Part shown: positions 26,700 through 36,483 of the stretch, piece by piece
Layout of the letters: each line of letters opens with the position of its first letter
How positions within the stretch are numbered: the stretch's first letter is position 1
NCBI RefSeq assembly: GCF_050847355.1
Contig: NZ_CP193759.1
Coordinates: 265,296-329,295, forward strand
DNA from: Limimaricola sp027213785
GTDB taxonomy: Bacteria; Pseudomonadota; Alphaproteobacteria; Rhodobacterales; Rhodobacteraceae
DNA length: 64,000 nucleotides
Reading direction: 5' to 3'
Notes under the pieces: model-generated
What the model saw: only the letters and a program-made list of their open reading frames with translations
What the model was told of the DNA's origin: nothing
The model's database searches: none
Program-made: the position numbers and the translations under genes

Positions 26700-27602
26700 T
26701 CAGTGTTCGCGCGGGTCGAGCGCGTCGCGCAGCCCGTCGCCCAGCAGGTTGAAGCCCAGCACCACGAGGAAGATCGCGATGCCCGGCCACATCGCCATCC
26801 AGGGCGCCTGGCTCAGGAAGTTCTTGGCGGTGTTGAGCATCGAGCCCCAGCTTGGCGCCGGCGGCTGCTGGCCGAGGCCGAGGAACGACAGCGACGCCTC
26901 GGCGATGATCGCGGTGGCGATGGTCAGCGTCGCCTGCACCAGCACCGGGGGCAGGATGTTGGGAAAGATGTAGCGGCTCAGGATCTTCGGCGTCGACAGG
27001 CCGATCGCATGCGCGCCCTCGACGAAATCCTCGGCCTTGACCGAGATCACCTGGCCGCGCGTCAGCCGCACGAAGACCGGCGTGGCCGAGAGGCCGATCG
27101 CGATCATCGCGTTGGTGAGCGACGGCCCGAGAAACGCCGCGAGCGCGATGGCGAGGATCAGGAAGGGGACAGCGAGCAGCGCCTCGGTGCAGCGCGAGAT
27201 GATGCCATCCGTCCAGCCGCCGAAATAGCCCGCGAGGATGCCCAGCGGCACCCCGAAGGCGACCGCGATGCCGACCGAGATCACGCCCGCCAGCAGCGAG
27301 GCCTGCGCGCCCCAGACGAGGCGCGAGAGCACGTCGCGGCCGATCTCGTCGGTGCCGAGCCAATGCGCCGCCGACGGCGCCTGCCGCACCGCGCCCCAGT
27401 CGGTGGCGGTCGGGTCGGGGATCGGCAGGATCGGCGCGAAGACCGCCATGAGGACGAACAGCCCCACCAGCAGGCCGCCCAGCATCGCCGATCGGTGGCT
27501 CCGGAACTTCTTCCAGACGCGGTTCTCGGGGCGCTTTTGCAGCACCGGGTCGGTCATGAGCTGCGGCTTGAGCGTGGCGGGGGTCGCGGGCTGGGCCATC
27601 AT
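26700..27602 (-). CDS. peptide-type ABC transporter permease, DppC-like
   Basis: 300 residues. N-terminal OppC helix followed by about five further helices; HWLGTDEIGRDVLSRLVWGA and the EAA loop GAHAIGLSTPKILSRYIFPN are typical of DppC/GsiD permeases. First ATG at 27602 overlaps the DppB stop in an ATGATG arrangement. Forms the membrane channel with DppB. Confidence 0.92.
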   Translation of the reverse strand: MMAQPATPATLKPQLMTDPVLQKRPENRVWKKFRSHRSAMLGGLLVGLFVLMAVFAPILPIPDPTATDWGAVRQAPSAAHWLGTDEIGRDVLSRLVWGAQASLLAGVISVGIAVAFGVPLGILAGYFGGWTDGIISRCTEALLAVPFLILAIALAAFLGPSLTNAMIAIGLSATPVFVRLTRGQVISVKAEDFVEGAHAIGLSTPKILSRYIFPNILPPVLVQATLTIATAIIAEASLSFLGLGQQPPAPSWGSMLNTAKNFLSQAPWMAMWPGIAIFLVVLGFNLLGDGLRDALDPREH

Positions 27603-28543
27603 TGCTTCCTCAGGCGCGGGTTCAGGACGAAATAGGCGGCGTCGGCTGCGATGTTCATGACGATGAAGCCCATCGCCGTGACCAGCACGATGCCCTGGAC
27701 CACCGCGTAGTCCCGGTTGAACACGGCATCGACCACCAGCTTGCCGAAGCCGGGAATGGTGAAGATCTGCTCGGTCAGCACCGCGCCCGCGATCAGCTCC
27801 CCGAACAGCAGCGCGGTGAGCGTGACGATCGGGGTGAGCGCGTTGCGGAAGGCGTGGCGCAGGATCACCCGGCGCTCGGCCAGCCCCTTGGCCCGCGCGG
27901 TGCGCACGTAGTCGGATTTCAGCACGCCGAGCATGGCGGAGCGGGTATGGCGCATCAGCGTCGCCGCGAGCGCGGTGCCCAGAACGAAGGCGGGCATCAG
28001 CATGGTCTTGAGCGACAGCCACAGATCCTCGCCGGGCGGCACGTAGCCCGAGGCGGGCAGCGCCTGCCATTTCACCGCGACGAGGAGGATCAGCATGATG
28101 CCGAGCCAGAAGTTCGGGATCGACAGGCCCGACAGCGCCACGACGTTGGCGACGTAGTCGGTGATCGTGCCCTTCTTCACCGCCGAGAGGATGCCGGCCG
28201 GGATGCCGATCACCAGCGCGAAGACCAGCGCCATCAGCGCCAGCTGGATCGTCACGGGGAGCTTCTGCGCGATCAGCTCGGTCACCGGCTGGTTGGTCCT
28301 GAGCGAGATGCCGAGATCGCCGGTGACCACGCCCTTGATCCAGGTCGCGTACTGCACCCAGACCGGGTCGTTCATGCGGTATTTCTCGCGCAGGAAGGCG
28401 ATGGTCTCGGGGTCGCGTTCCTCGCCCGCCATGGCGAGGATCGGATCGCCCGGCAGCAGTTTCTGCAGGCCGAAGACGAAGATCGAGATCAGGATGACGG
28501 TCGGGATCGCGATGACGATCCGGCGCGCGACGAAGCTGAGCAT
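27599..28543 (-). CDS. peptide-type ABC transporter permease, DppB-like
   Basis: 314 residues, six helices. MLSFVARRIVIAIPTVILIS at the N-terminus and the EAA loop ARAKGLAERRVILRHAFRN are typical of DppB/GsiC. It lies behind the binding-protein gene, separated by a strong hairpin, and overlaps the DppC gene by 4 bases. Confidence 0.92.
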   Translation of the reverse strand: MLSFVARRIVIAIPTVILISIFVFGLQKLLPGDPILAMAGEERDPETIAFLREKYRMNDPVWVQYATWIKGVVTGDLGISLRTNQPVTELIAQKLPVTIQLALMALVFALVIGIPAGILSAVKKGTITDYVANVVALSGLSIPNFWLGIMLILLVAVKWQALPASGYVPPGEDLWLSLKTMLMPAFVLGTALAATLMRHTRSAMLGVLKSDYVRTARAKGLAERRVILRHAFRNALTPIVTLTALLFGELIAGAVLTEQIFTIPGFGKLVVDAVFNRDYAVVQGIVLVTAMGFIVMNIAADAAYFVLNPRLRKQ

Positions 28544-28565
28544 CAGGGGTACCCGGTGGGTTCGG

Positions 28566-28595
28566 GGCCGCGCCGCCCGATCAGGCGGCGCGGCC
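28566..28595 (-). terminator. intercistronic hairpin after binding-protein gene
   Basis: A 12-bp perfect GC stem, GGCCGCGCCGCC (28566-28577) with GGCGGCGCGGCC (28584-28595), and a 6-base loop. It sits between the substrate-binding-protein stop and the DppB start. No T-run, so it more likely protects the upstream mRNA or attenuates than fully terminates. Confidence 0.65.
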
Positions 28596-28602
28596 GGTCA
28601 GG

Positions 28603-30114
28603 TCACTCGGACTTGGTCACGCCGGCGAGGCGGAACATGCCGTCGGGATAGGGGACGAAGCCCTCGATGGCGTCATCCAGCGCCCAGATCCAGGTCTCGT
28701 GGTAGAGGTAGATGATGGGCCGGTCCTCGGCGAGGATCTTGGTCGCGGCGTCGTAGCTCTCCTTGCGCGCCGCCGTGTCCGTGGTCACCCGCGCCTCGTC
28801 GAGCAGGCGGTCGACCTCCTCGTTCGAATACTTGGCGTCGTTGAGACCCGCATCGGTGGTCATGAACTGGTGGATGTTGCCATCGGGATCGACCCGGCCC
28901 GACCAGCCGACCTGGCTCGCGGTGAAGTCGCCAGCGGTCTGGTCCGACAGCATGGTGGCGAATTCCTTGGAGGTGATCGAGATGTTGATCCCCGCCTCGG
29001 CGGCCATCGACTGGATCACCTGCATGAGCTGCAGGTTGACCGGCGTGTTGGGCGCCTGCACCTCGAGATCGATGCCGTTCTCGTAGCCCGCCTCGGCCAG
29101 GAGCGCCTTGGCGGCCTCGACGTCGCGCTCGGGCACCGGCAGGCTGGTGTCGTACCAGGGCGAGTTCGGCGGGAAGGCCTGGTTGCCCGCGGGCGCGGTG
29201 CCCTCGAACACGACCTGGTTGATGGCGTTGCGGTCGATCGCCAGCTCCAGCGCCTTGCGCAGCCGTGCGTCGTTGCCCCACGGGTTGTCGCCGCGCTCGC
29301 CGTTGTCGATGTTGAAGGTGATGCCCTGATAGCCCAGCGACACGGCCTCCTCGACCTTGAGCGAGGGATCGTTGCGGACCTGCGCCACGTCGGTGGCGGC
29401 AAGCCGGTTGATCGCGTCCACGTCGCCCGATTGCAGGTTGGCCAGTCGCACGGTGCTGTCGGGGATCGGCAGGTAGGTCACGGTGTCGAAGTGGAACTCC
29501 TCGGCGTTCCAGTACTCGGCGAATTTCGACAGCACGATCTTGTCCTGCGCAACCCGCTCCTCGAACTTGTAGGGGCCCGAGCAGACCGGGTTCAGGCCGA
29601 AATCGGCGCCCGCCTCGGTGGCGGCGGCGGGCGAGACCATCATGCCCGCGCGGTCGGCGAGCTGCGCCAGCAGCGTCGCGTCGGGCTGGGCGAGATCGAT
29701 GCGGATCTGGTGCGGGCCCAGCACCTCGGTGCCGGTGATCGAGGCGATCTCGGACTTGCGGCGGCTCTCCTCCAGGGTCTGCGACCGCTCGATATTGGCG
29801 GCCACGGCCTCGGCGTCGAAGGGGGTGCCGTCATGGAAGGTCACGCCCTCGCGCAGCGTCATGGTGAGCTGGGTGCCGTCCTCGTTCCAGCTCCACTCGG
29901 TCGCGAGCTGCGGCACGATCTCCAGCTCGGGCGTGATGTCGACGAGCTTGTCGCACAGCGCGGTATAGACGATGCGGCCCACGAAGGTGCGCGACTGGTC
30001 GGGGTCGAGGATGTCCGGATCGCTTTCGAGCGCGAAGCGGAAATCGGCCGCCTGCGCCGAGAGCGCGGTGGCGCTCAGAAGCGCCGCGAGCAGCGTGGTC
30101 TTGCGGAAGGTCAT
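28603..30114 (-). CDS. peptide-type ABC transporter substrate-binding protein
   Basis: 503 residues, SBP_bac_5 family. A signal peptide (TTLLAALLSATALSAQAA) leads to the periplasm. Family landmarks: LVDITPELEIVPQLATEWSW, LREGVTFHDGTPFDAEAV, and GYQGITFNIDNG. Close relatives include GsiB (glutathione) and DppA (dipeptides). The substrate is not decidable from sequence, but the gamma-glutamyltransferase-like enzyme downstream favours a gamma-glutamyl compound or peptide. It lies 21 bases after the ATPase gene. Confidence 0.9.
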   Translation of the reverse strand: MTFRKTTLLAALLSATALSAQAADFRFALESDPDILDPDQSRTFVGRIVYTALCDKLVDITPELEIVPQLATEWSWNEDGTQLTMTLREGVTFHDGTPFDAEAVAANIERSQTLEESRRKSEIASITGTEVLGPHQIRIDLAQPDATLLAQLADRAGMMVSPAAATEAGADFGLNPVCSGPYKFEERVAQDKIVLSKFAEYWNAEEFHFDTVTYLPIPDSTVRLANLQSGDVDAINRLAATDVAQVRNDPSLKVEEAVSLGYQGITFNIDNGERGDNPWGNDARLRKALELAIDRNAINQVVFEGTAPAGNQAFPPNSPWYDTSLPVPERDVEAAKALLAEAGYENGIDLEVQAPNTPVNLQLMQVIQSMAAEAGINISITSKEFATMLSDQTAGDFTASQVGWSGRVDPDGNIHQFMTTDAGLNDAKYSNEEVDRLLDEARVTTDTAARKESYDAATKILAEDRPIIYLYHETWIWALDDAIEGFVPYPDGMFRLAGVTKSE

Positions 30115-30135
30115 GCGTTTACCTCTGTCTGTCGG

Positions 30136-31247
<1,112 letters not shown>

Positions 31248-31251
<4 letters not shown>

Positions 31252-32234
31252 GCGCTGCGCTCCAGCGTCCGTTCGAGGGGGGCGAAGTGGCAGGCGACGC
31301 GGTGGCCGCGATCCTGCTCCGCGAGATCGGGCCGCGCCGTGCAGACCGGCGCCGCGAAGGGGCAGCGCGAGGAAAAGCGGCAGCCCTCCGGCATCTGGCC
31401 GATCGCCGGGACCACGCCGGGCACGGTCGAAAGCCTGCGGCGCGGGCCGGTCAGCGACGGGACCGAGGCCATCAGACCGATGGTATAGGGGTGCTGCGGG
31501 TTCTCGAATATCGACCGGGCCGAGCCGTATTCGACCACCTGCCCCGCATACATGACGGCGACGTTGGTCGCGATCTCGGCCACGACGCCGAGGTCGTGGG
31601 TGATCATGATCGTGCCCATGCCGGTCTCGGCCTGCAATTCCGCAATCAACTCGAGGATCTGCGCCTGCACGGTAACGTCGAGCGCGGTGGTCGGCTCGTC
31701 CGCGATCAGCAGTTCGGGATCGTTGGCCAGCGCCATGGCGATCATCACCCGCTGCCGCATGCCGCCCGACAGCTGGTGCGGATAGGCGTCGAGCCGCTGC
31801 TCCGGCGCCGGGATGCCGACCTTGCCGAGCATCTCCAGCGCCCGCGCCCGGGCCGCCGCATGACCGCAGTTCCGATGCCGCTCGACGGCCTCGGCGATCT
31901 GGTCGCCGATCCGGAAGGCGGGGTTTAGCGAGGTCATCGGCTCCTGGAAGATCATCGCCATCCGGTCGCCGCGCATCCTAGCGATGCGGTCGTGATCGCC
32001 CGGCGCGAAGCTCTCGCCGTCGAAGCGGATCCGCCCGGCGCCGAATTGCACCGAGTCCTGCGGCAGCAGCCCCATCAGCGCCAGCGCAGTCACGCTCTTG
32101 CCGCAGCCGGACTCGCCGACGATGCAGAGCGTCTCGTTGCGGCCGAGCCGGAACGACACGTCCTGCACCACGTCCTGCGCCTGCCCGCGAAAGCGGAAGC
32201 GCAGGTTCTCGACCTCCAAGAGCGGCTGGTTCAT
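31248..32234 (-). CDS. peptide-type ABC transporter ATPase, DppD-like
   Basis: 328 residues. Walker A GESGCGKSV near 40, Q-loop FQEPMTSLNP, signature SGGMRQRVMIAMAL, Walker B LLIADEPTTALD, and the C-terminal CRFSSRCPFAAPVC motif shared by DppD/OppD. First gene of the nine-gene operon running to 22614. Start ATG at 32234; the frame is open to 32270 but without a better signal. Confidence 0.9.
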
Positions 32235-32895
32235 GGCGCGCCTCCCGCGTTCCGGTGACCTCGGGGCCACCTCGGCTTCAACCTATTTCAAAACCAATGC
32301 CGAATTGGTGGCAGACCTGCCGCGACCTGGCAACCCACTTTCGAAAAACTTTCCCAAGGCATGTGCCGTCGCGGAACCGAAGCGCCGAGGGGACCGCTCA
32401 AATCGCTGTTATTATTGGCATTTCGACGAGAGGCCGGTGCCGCACACGCTGGCGCCATCGCCACCGCCTGCACGAAAATAAGGCGCTCATGCCCGCCGTT
32501 TCACCACCTGCGATCCGTCCGCTGCGGTTGGCACGGCGCCTCCCGGTCTCTCCGGGCGAACTAGGGAGCGACCATTCGCGACCGCGCCAGCCACGCCTCG
32601 ACGCCGACGCCGACGCCCCGGCGCGCGCTTCGGCGAAGCGACCGTCGCATTCCCGGCCCCGCCGCGCGAGATCGGGCAGGCAAGGCTCGGCGTTCAGAAA
32701 CGGACCGGAAATGGAATTCGATTAGCGCCACGATATGCGCATCAATTTTCAAATAGGCCGAATGCATTTCGCATCAAACTCAATTCCCGATTTTCTTTTT
32801 ATTTTTTCCCGGCGGGTGACGCCTTCCGGTCGCGGCGCGATACTCGGCCCCGGAGGCGCGGCGATTGCGCGCCGGTGTCACACGGAGGGACAGAG
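32235..32895. promoter_or_regulatory. divergent promoter region between ABC/GGT operon and amine oxidase operon
   Basis: 661 bases. Parts are clearly A/T-richer than the flanks (32281-32360 and 32750-32815), as expected for promoters. Both operons must start here, so shared control is likely. GGAGGGA lies just before the oxidase ATG. No gene is supported. Confidence 0.6.
32293..32309. promoter_or_regulatory. ACCAAT-N5-ATTGGT dyad, candidate GntR operator
   Basis: Perfect 6-bp arms (32293-32298 and 32304-32309) around GCCGA, 59 bases upstream of the first gene of the ABC/GGT operon. Size and position fit a GntR/FadR-type site for the regulator encoded at 22614-23306. Confidence 0.45.
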
Positions 32896-34485
32896 ATGAG
32901 CATGTCACGTCGCAGCTTGCTGCAGATGGTCGGCCTCGCCGCCGGGACCACCGCCATGTACCAGGCGATGACCACGCTCGGTTTCGCGCAGGAATCGAGC
33001 TATGCGGGCCCGATCCGGCTCGAGGGCGATCCGCAGGGCGCCAAGGTGCTGATCCTCGGCGCCGGCCTTGCCGGCATGACCGCCGCGCTCGAGATGCGCG
33101 CTGCCGGCTACGAGGTCGAGATCATCGAATATCGCGAGAAGGCCGGCGGCCGCTGCTGGACCCTGCGCGGCGGCGACAGCTATACCGAGCTGGGCGGCGC
33201 CACGCAGGAGGTGCGCTTCGCCGAGGGCAACTACCTCAACCCCGGCCCGTGGCGCATCCCGCATCACCACCACGCGGTGCTCGACTACTGCAAGCGGCTC
33301 GGCGTGAAGCTCGAACCCTTCATCCAGAAGAACCACAACGCCTACCTGCATCGCACGCAGGCCTTCGACGGCAAGCCGCAGCGCTTCCGCGAGATCGCCA
33401 CCGATTACCGCGGCCAGATCTCCGAGCTTCTGGCCAAGGTGACCAACCAGGGCGCGCTCGACGAGGAGGTGACCGAGGAGGACAAGCAGAAGCTGCTCGA
33501 CAGCCTCGTCGAATACGGGATGCTCGACGAGAATTACCGCTACGTGAAATCGGACCACACCTCGGAATATCGCGGCTTTGAGAAATGGCCCGGCGGCGGT
33601 CTCAACGCCGCGCCCGAGCCCTCCGAGCCGATCTCGCTCGACCAGATCCTGCAATCGGAGCTCTGGACCTGGCTGGTCGAGGCCGAGACCACGCATCACC
33701 AATCGACGATGTTCCAGCCGGTCGGCGGCATGGACATGATCGCCCAAGGCTTCGAGCGCGAGGTGGGCGAGCTGATCACCTACAACGCCAAGGTCGTCTC
33801 GATGATCCAGGACGAGAATGGCGTCACGGTGGAATACGAGGATCTCGCGAATGGCGGCGGGATGGTGACCCGCACCGGCGATTACTGCGTCTGCACCATC
33901 CCCTTCTCGATCCTCGGCCAGATCGAGCACAATCTCTCGGGCGACAAGACCGCGGTCATCGATTCCATGTATTACGCGGGATCGGTGAAATTCGGCCTCG
34001 AATTCAAGCGCCGCTTCTGGGAGCAGGACGAGCATATCTATGGCGGCATCAGCTATACCGACCTGCCGATCGCGCTGATCTCCTACCCCTCGCATGATTA
34101 TCTGAGCGACGGGCCCGGGGTGCTTCTGGGCGGCTATGCCTGGGGCGCGACCGCCTACCAGTTCAACGCCATGCAGCCGGAGGAGCGGACCAAATGGGCG
34201 GTCGAATATGGCAGCCGGATCCATCCGCAATACAGCGAGGAGTTCGACAACGGCGTCTCGGTGACGTGGCACAAGGTGCCATGGGTGCTCGGCTGCTACG
34301 GCATCTGGAAGGATCGCGAGGCCGATTACGAGATCGCCGCGACGCGCGACAACCGCATCGTTCTGGCTGGCGAGCACATCTCCTATTTGCCCGGCTGGCA
34401 GGAGGGCGCGATCCTGTCGGCGCTCGACGCGATCCAGAGGCTGCATGACCACGTGACCAATTCCAACGCGGGAGAGACGCAATGA
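32896..34485 (+). CDS. Tat-exported flavin monoamine oxidase family enzyme
   Basis: 529 residues. A Tat signal (MSRRSLLQMVGLAAG) ends near GFAQ (about 34). The FAD-binding motif LILGAGLAGMTAALEM lies around 55-70, with the second flavin motif EKAGGRCWTLRGG; the C-terminal LAGEHISYLPGWQEGAILSA contacts the flavin in the family. It resembles L-amino acid oxidases and amine oxidases. Tat export fits a protein that folds with FAD in the cytoplasm. The next gene is a cytochrome c, so electrons may go to the respiratory chain rather than oxygen, as shown for nicotine oxidoreductase NicA2 and its cytochrome CycN. GGAGGGA precedes ATG 32896. Confidence 0.88.
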   Translation: MSMSRRSLLQMVGLAAGTTAMYQAMTTLGFAQESSYAGPIRLEGDPQGAKVLILGAGLAGMTAALEMRAAGYEVEIIEYREKAGGRCWTLRGGDSYTELGGATQEVRFAEGNYLNPGPWRIPHHHHAVLDYCKRLGVKLEPFIQKNHNAYLHRTQAFDGKPQRFREIATDYRGQISELLAKVTNQGALDEEVTEEDKQKLLDSLVEYGMLDENYRYVKSDHTSEYRGFEKWPGGGLNAAPEPSEPISLDQILQSELWTWLVEAETTHHQSTMFQPVGGMDMIAQGFEREVGELITYNAKVVSMIQDENGVTVEYEDLANGGGMVTRTGDYCVCTIPFSILGQIEHNLSGDKTAVIDSMYYAGSVKFGLEFKRRFWEQDEHIYGGISYTDLPIALISYPSHDYLSDGPGVLLGGYAWGATAYQFNAMQPEERTKWAVEYGSRIHPQYSEEFDNGVSVTWHKVPWVLGCYGIWKDREADYEIAATRDNRIVLAGEHISYLPGWQEGAILSALDAIQRLHDHVTNSNAGETQ

Positions 34486-34988
34486 AACCGCTTCCCCTTA
34501 CGCTGATCCTCTCGGGTTTCGCGCTCGGCGCGTCGCTGCCGGTCCTCTCGCAGACCCAGGACCAGCCCGATGCCGGGGCCGAGACCGGCGAAATCGCGGA
34601 ATCCGGCCAGCGCGAGGCGTTCCGCACCTTCGAGCCCTCCGAGCAGGAGCAGGCCTATTTCGCCGAGGCCGCGAAGCTGACGCAGCAGGGCGGCGAGGCG
34701 ATCTATCGCGCCGTCTGCTCGGGCTGCCACATGCCCGAGGGCGAAGGCGCGGTGGGCGCGGGCATGTATCCGGCGCTGGCCGACAACGAGATGCTCGAAT
34801 TCCCCGAATACCCGATCTACGTCATCGTCCACGGGCAAAAGGCGATGCCGCCGCTCGGCGGCATTCTCGACGACGAGCAGGTCGCCGAGGTCACCAACTA
34901 CATCCGCTCAAATTTCGGCAATGACTACGTCGAGGGCGAGGAAGGCATCGCGGCCACGCCCGAGGACGTGGCGGGGGTGCGGCCATGA
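34482..34988 (+). CDS. exported mono-haem cytochrome c, partner of amine oxidase
   Basis: 168 residues. Signal peptide (PLPLTLILSGFALGASLPVL) followed by an acidic linker, then a cytochrome c domain with haem motif CSGCH near 78-82 and the likely distal methionine in KAMPPLGG (about 125). The start overlaps the oxidase stop by 4 bases and the stop overlaps the ridA start by 4 bases, so all three are made together. Probable electron acceptor for the flavin enzyme in the periplasm. Confidence 0.87.
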   Translation: MKPLPLTLILSGFALGASLPVLSQTQDQPDAGAETGEIAESGQREAFRTFEPSEQEQAYFAEAAKLTQQGGEAIYRAVCSGCHMPEGEGAVGAGMYPALADNEMLEFPEYPIYVIVHGQKAMPPLGGILDDEQVAEVTNYIRSNFGNDYVEGEEGIAATPEDVAGVRP

Positions 34989-35479
34989 CCGCGCGCCGCA
35001 TCGCCGCCGCATCGGGGCTGGCGCTGATCTGCGCCTGGCCGGTCGCGGCGCAGGAACTGACCCGGCACCCGCTGCCCGACAGCGACTTTCCGATCTCGAT
35101 GGCGGTCGAACTGCCCGCCAATGCGCAGCTGGTCTATCTCAGCGGCACCGTGCCGAGCGTCACCGATCCCGAGGCCGAACAGGGCAGCCGCGCCTCCTAT
35201 GGCGACACCGAGGCGCAGACCGTCTCGGTGCTGCAGACCATCGAGGCCAATCTCGAACGGCTCGACCTCGCCATGTCGGACGTGGTGAAGATGACCGTGT
35301 TCCTGACCGCGACCGAGGATGGCGGCGCGATGGATTTCGCGGGCTTCATGGCGGGCTACACGCAGTTCTTCGGCACCGAGGATCAGCCCGACCTGCCGAC
35401 CCGCTCGGTGGTCGAGGTCGCCGGGCTGGCGAACCCGGCCTGGCTAGTGGAGATCGAGGTGGTGGCGGTCCGGCCCTGA
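34985..35479 (+). CDS. exported RidA-family imine deaminase
   Basis: 164 residues. A clear signal peptide (RRIAAASGLALICAWPVAAQ) is followed by a complete RidA/YjgF domain (about 35-164): LVYLSGTVP, QTVSVLQTIEANLERLDLAM, VKMTVFLT, and the LPTRSVVEV and LVEIEVVAV segments with the family's substrate-binding Arg and C-terminal Glu. RidA hydrolyses enamine/imine intermediates to ketone and ammonia. Most RidA proteins are cytoplasmic; an exported one beside an exported amine oxidase suggests that imine is released and hydrolysed in the periplasm. Confidence 0.88.
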   Translation: MTARRIAAASGLALICAWPVAAQELTRHPLPDSDFPISMAVELPANAQLVYLSGTVPSVTDPEAEQGSRASYGDTEAQTVSVLQTIEANLERLDLAMSDVVKMTVFLTATEDGGAMDFAGFMAGYTQFFGTEDQPDLPTRSVVEVAGLANPAWLVEIEVVAVRP

Positions 35480-35521
35480 GCCGATGGCCAAAGCCTGCCG
35501 GGACCTGCCCGGCGCCACATG

Positions 35522-35549
35522 CGAAGGCCGCCCGAGCGGGCGGCCTTCG
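35522..35549. terminator. bidirectional terminator between ridA and csbD
   Basis: Perfect 13-bp inverted repeat: CGAAGGCCGCCCG (35522-35534) and CGGGCGGCCTTCG (35537-35549). It lies between two convergent genes, 43 bases after ridA and 13 bases after csbD, followed by short T-containing sequence. Confidence 0.8.
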
Positions 35550-35561
35550 TTCCGGGTCGGT

Positions 35562-35744
35562 TCAGCCCTTGTCCTTGAGCGCGCCCTTGGCCTCGCCCTT
35601 GATGTCTTGGCCGTGACCCTTGAGCTTCTGGGCCTTGCCCTCGTTTTGCAGATCCTTGTCGCCGGTCGCGTCGCCGACGGCATCCTTCGCGGCGCCGGCG
35701 GCCTTGTTCATCGCGCCCTTGGCCTTGTCTTCATGCTCGCTCAT
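35562..35744 (-). CDS. CsbD family general stress protein
   Basis: 60 residues, highly charged and Lys/Ala/Gly-rich, with the family pattern DKAKGAMNKAAGAAKDAVGD and KGHGQDIKGEAKGALKD. Cytoplasmic, probably disordered; CsbD proteins accumulate under general stress control (SigB in Bacillus, EcfG in alphaproteobacteria). AGGAGCG is placed just before the ATG. A GGAA-type promoter candidate lies about 70 bases upstream. Confidence 0.88.
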   Translation of the reverse strand: MSEHEDKAKGAMNKAAGAAKDAVGDATGDKDLQNEGKAQKLKGHGQDIKGEAKGALKDKG

Positions 35745-36141
35745 GTCGCGCTCCTGTAGATTTCGGATCGCAGCCCGCGATGCCGGCCCGGCATCTGGCT
35801 GCTCGGGGAGGAAACAATCGGGACGGGTATCCGTTTCCGCAGGCAGCGCAATCGTGATCGCGGCGCGATGTGGCCGTTCTGCGGCCCCTCCCTCATGGGC
35901 CATGAGGCAGCGAGACCAGTGACGGCCCCTGTCCCGCAGTCCCCGGATCTTGCTTCGAGCCCGATCCGGAATCGGCGCGTCCCCTCCCCCATCCCTCCCG
36001 CAAAGAATTTCGAACCAAGCCTTTCCGAAATCGCCTGAGCGTTCGAGAGACCCGAGCCGGAATACCGCTGGCAATCATAAAACTTATGCAACCGCCTAAC
36101 TTTCTCTTGCAACAGATTCTGACCGGTGCTTAGTTAGTCAC
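35745..36141. other. divergent intergenic region, csbD / ArsR gene
   Basis: 397 bases without a gene. It contains the GGAAAC-N17-GTTTCC candidate promoter for csbD (35810-35838), and the A/T-richer segment 36060-36120 immediately before the ArsR gene. Confidence 0.4.
35810..35838 (-). promoter_or_regulatory. EcfG-like promoter candidate for csbD
   Basis: On the minus strand GGAAAC (35838-35833) is followed after 17 bases by GTTTCC (35815-35810), close to the GGAAC / cGTT boxes of EcfG. Transcription would begin about 60 bases before csbD. The element is a symmetrical inverted repeat, so it reads the same in the opposite direction. Confidence 0.4.
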
Positions 36142-36151
36142 ATGGCTAAGC
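36128..36151. promoter_or_regulatory. GCTTAG/CTAAGC dyad over the ArsR start codon
   Basis: GCTTAG (36128-36133) and CTAAGC (36146-36151) flank the ATG at 36142. ArsR regulators usually repress themselves from such dyads. No Shine-Dalgarno is visible before the ATG, so the mRNA may be leaderless. Confidence 0.4.
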
Positions 36152-36483
36152 TTGATGCACGTCTCGACCTGCACTTCGCCGCGCTCGGCGATCCGACCCG
36201 GCGCGCCATCCTGTCCCGCCTCGCGCGGGGCCCGGCGAGCGTCAGCGAACTGGCCGCGCCCCATGACATGGCCCTGCCGTCCTTCATGGGGCATCTGAAG
36301 AAGCTCGAGGATGCGGGGCTGATCACCACGGCCAAGGAAGGCCGAGTGCGCCACTGCCAGCTCGCGCCGGACGCCTTCGCGCCGGTGCAGGACTGGCTCG
36401 GCGAGCAGCGCGCGCTCTGGAACGGCAGGCTCGACCGTTTCGACGATTACGTCGCCAACCTGATGAAGGACCGCGAGAGATGA
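36142..36483 (+). CDS. ArsR family HTH regulator
   Basis: 113 residues. Winged helix with FAALGDPTRRAILSRLARGP and the recognition region VSELAAPHDMALPSFMGHLK, then LITTAKEGRVRHCQL (wing). The second helix lacks the metal-binding cysteine motif, so metals are probably not the signal. This type pairs with AHSA1/SRPBCC proteins, as here with a 4-base overlap. Confidence 0.9.
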   Translation: MAKLDARLDLHFAALGDPTRRAILSRLARGPASVSELAAPHDMALPSFMGHLKKLEDAGLITTAKEGRVRHCQLAPDAFAPVQDWLGEQRALWNGRLDRFDDYVANLMKDRER

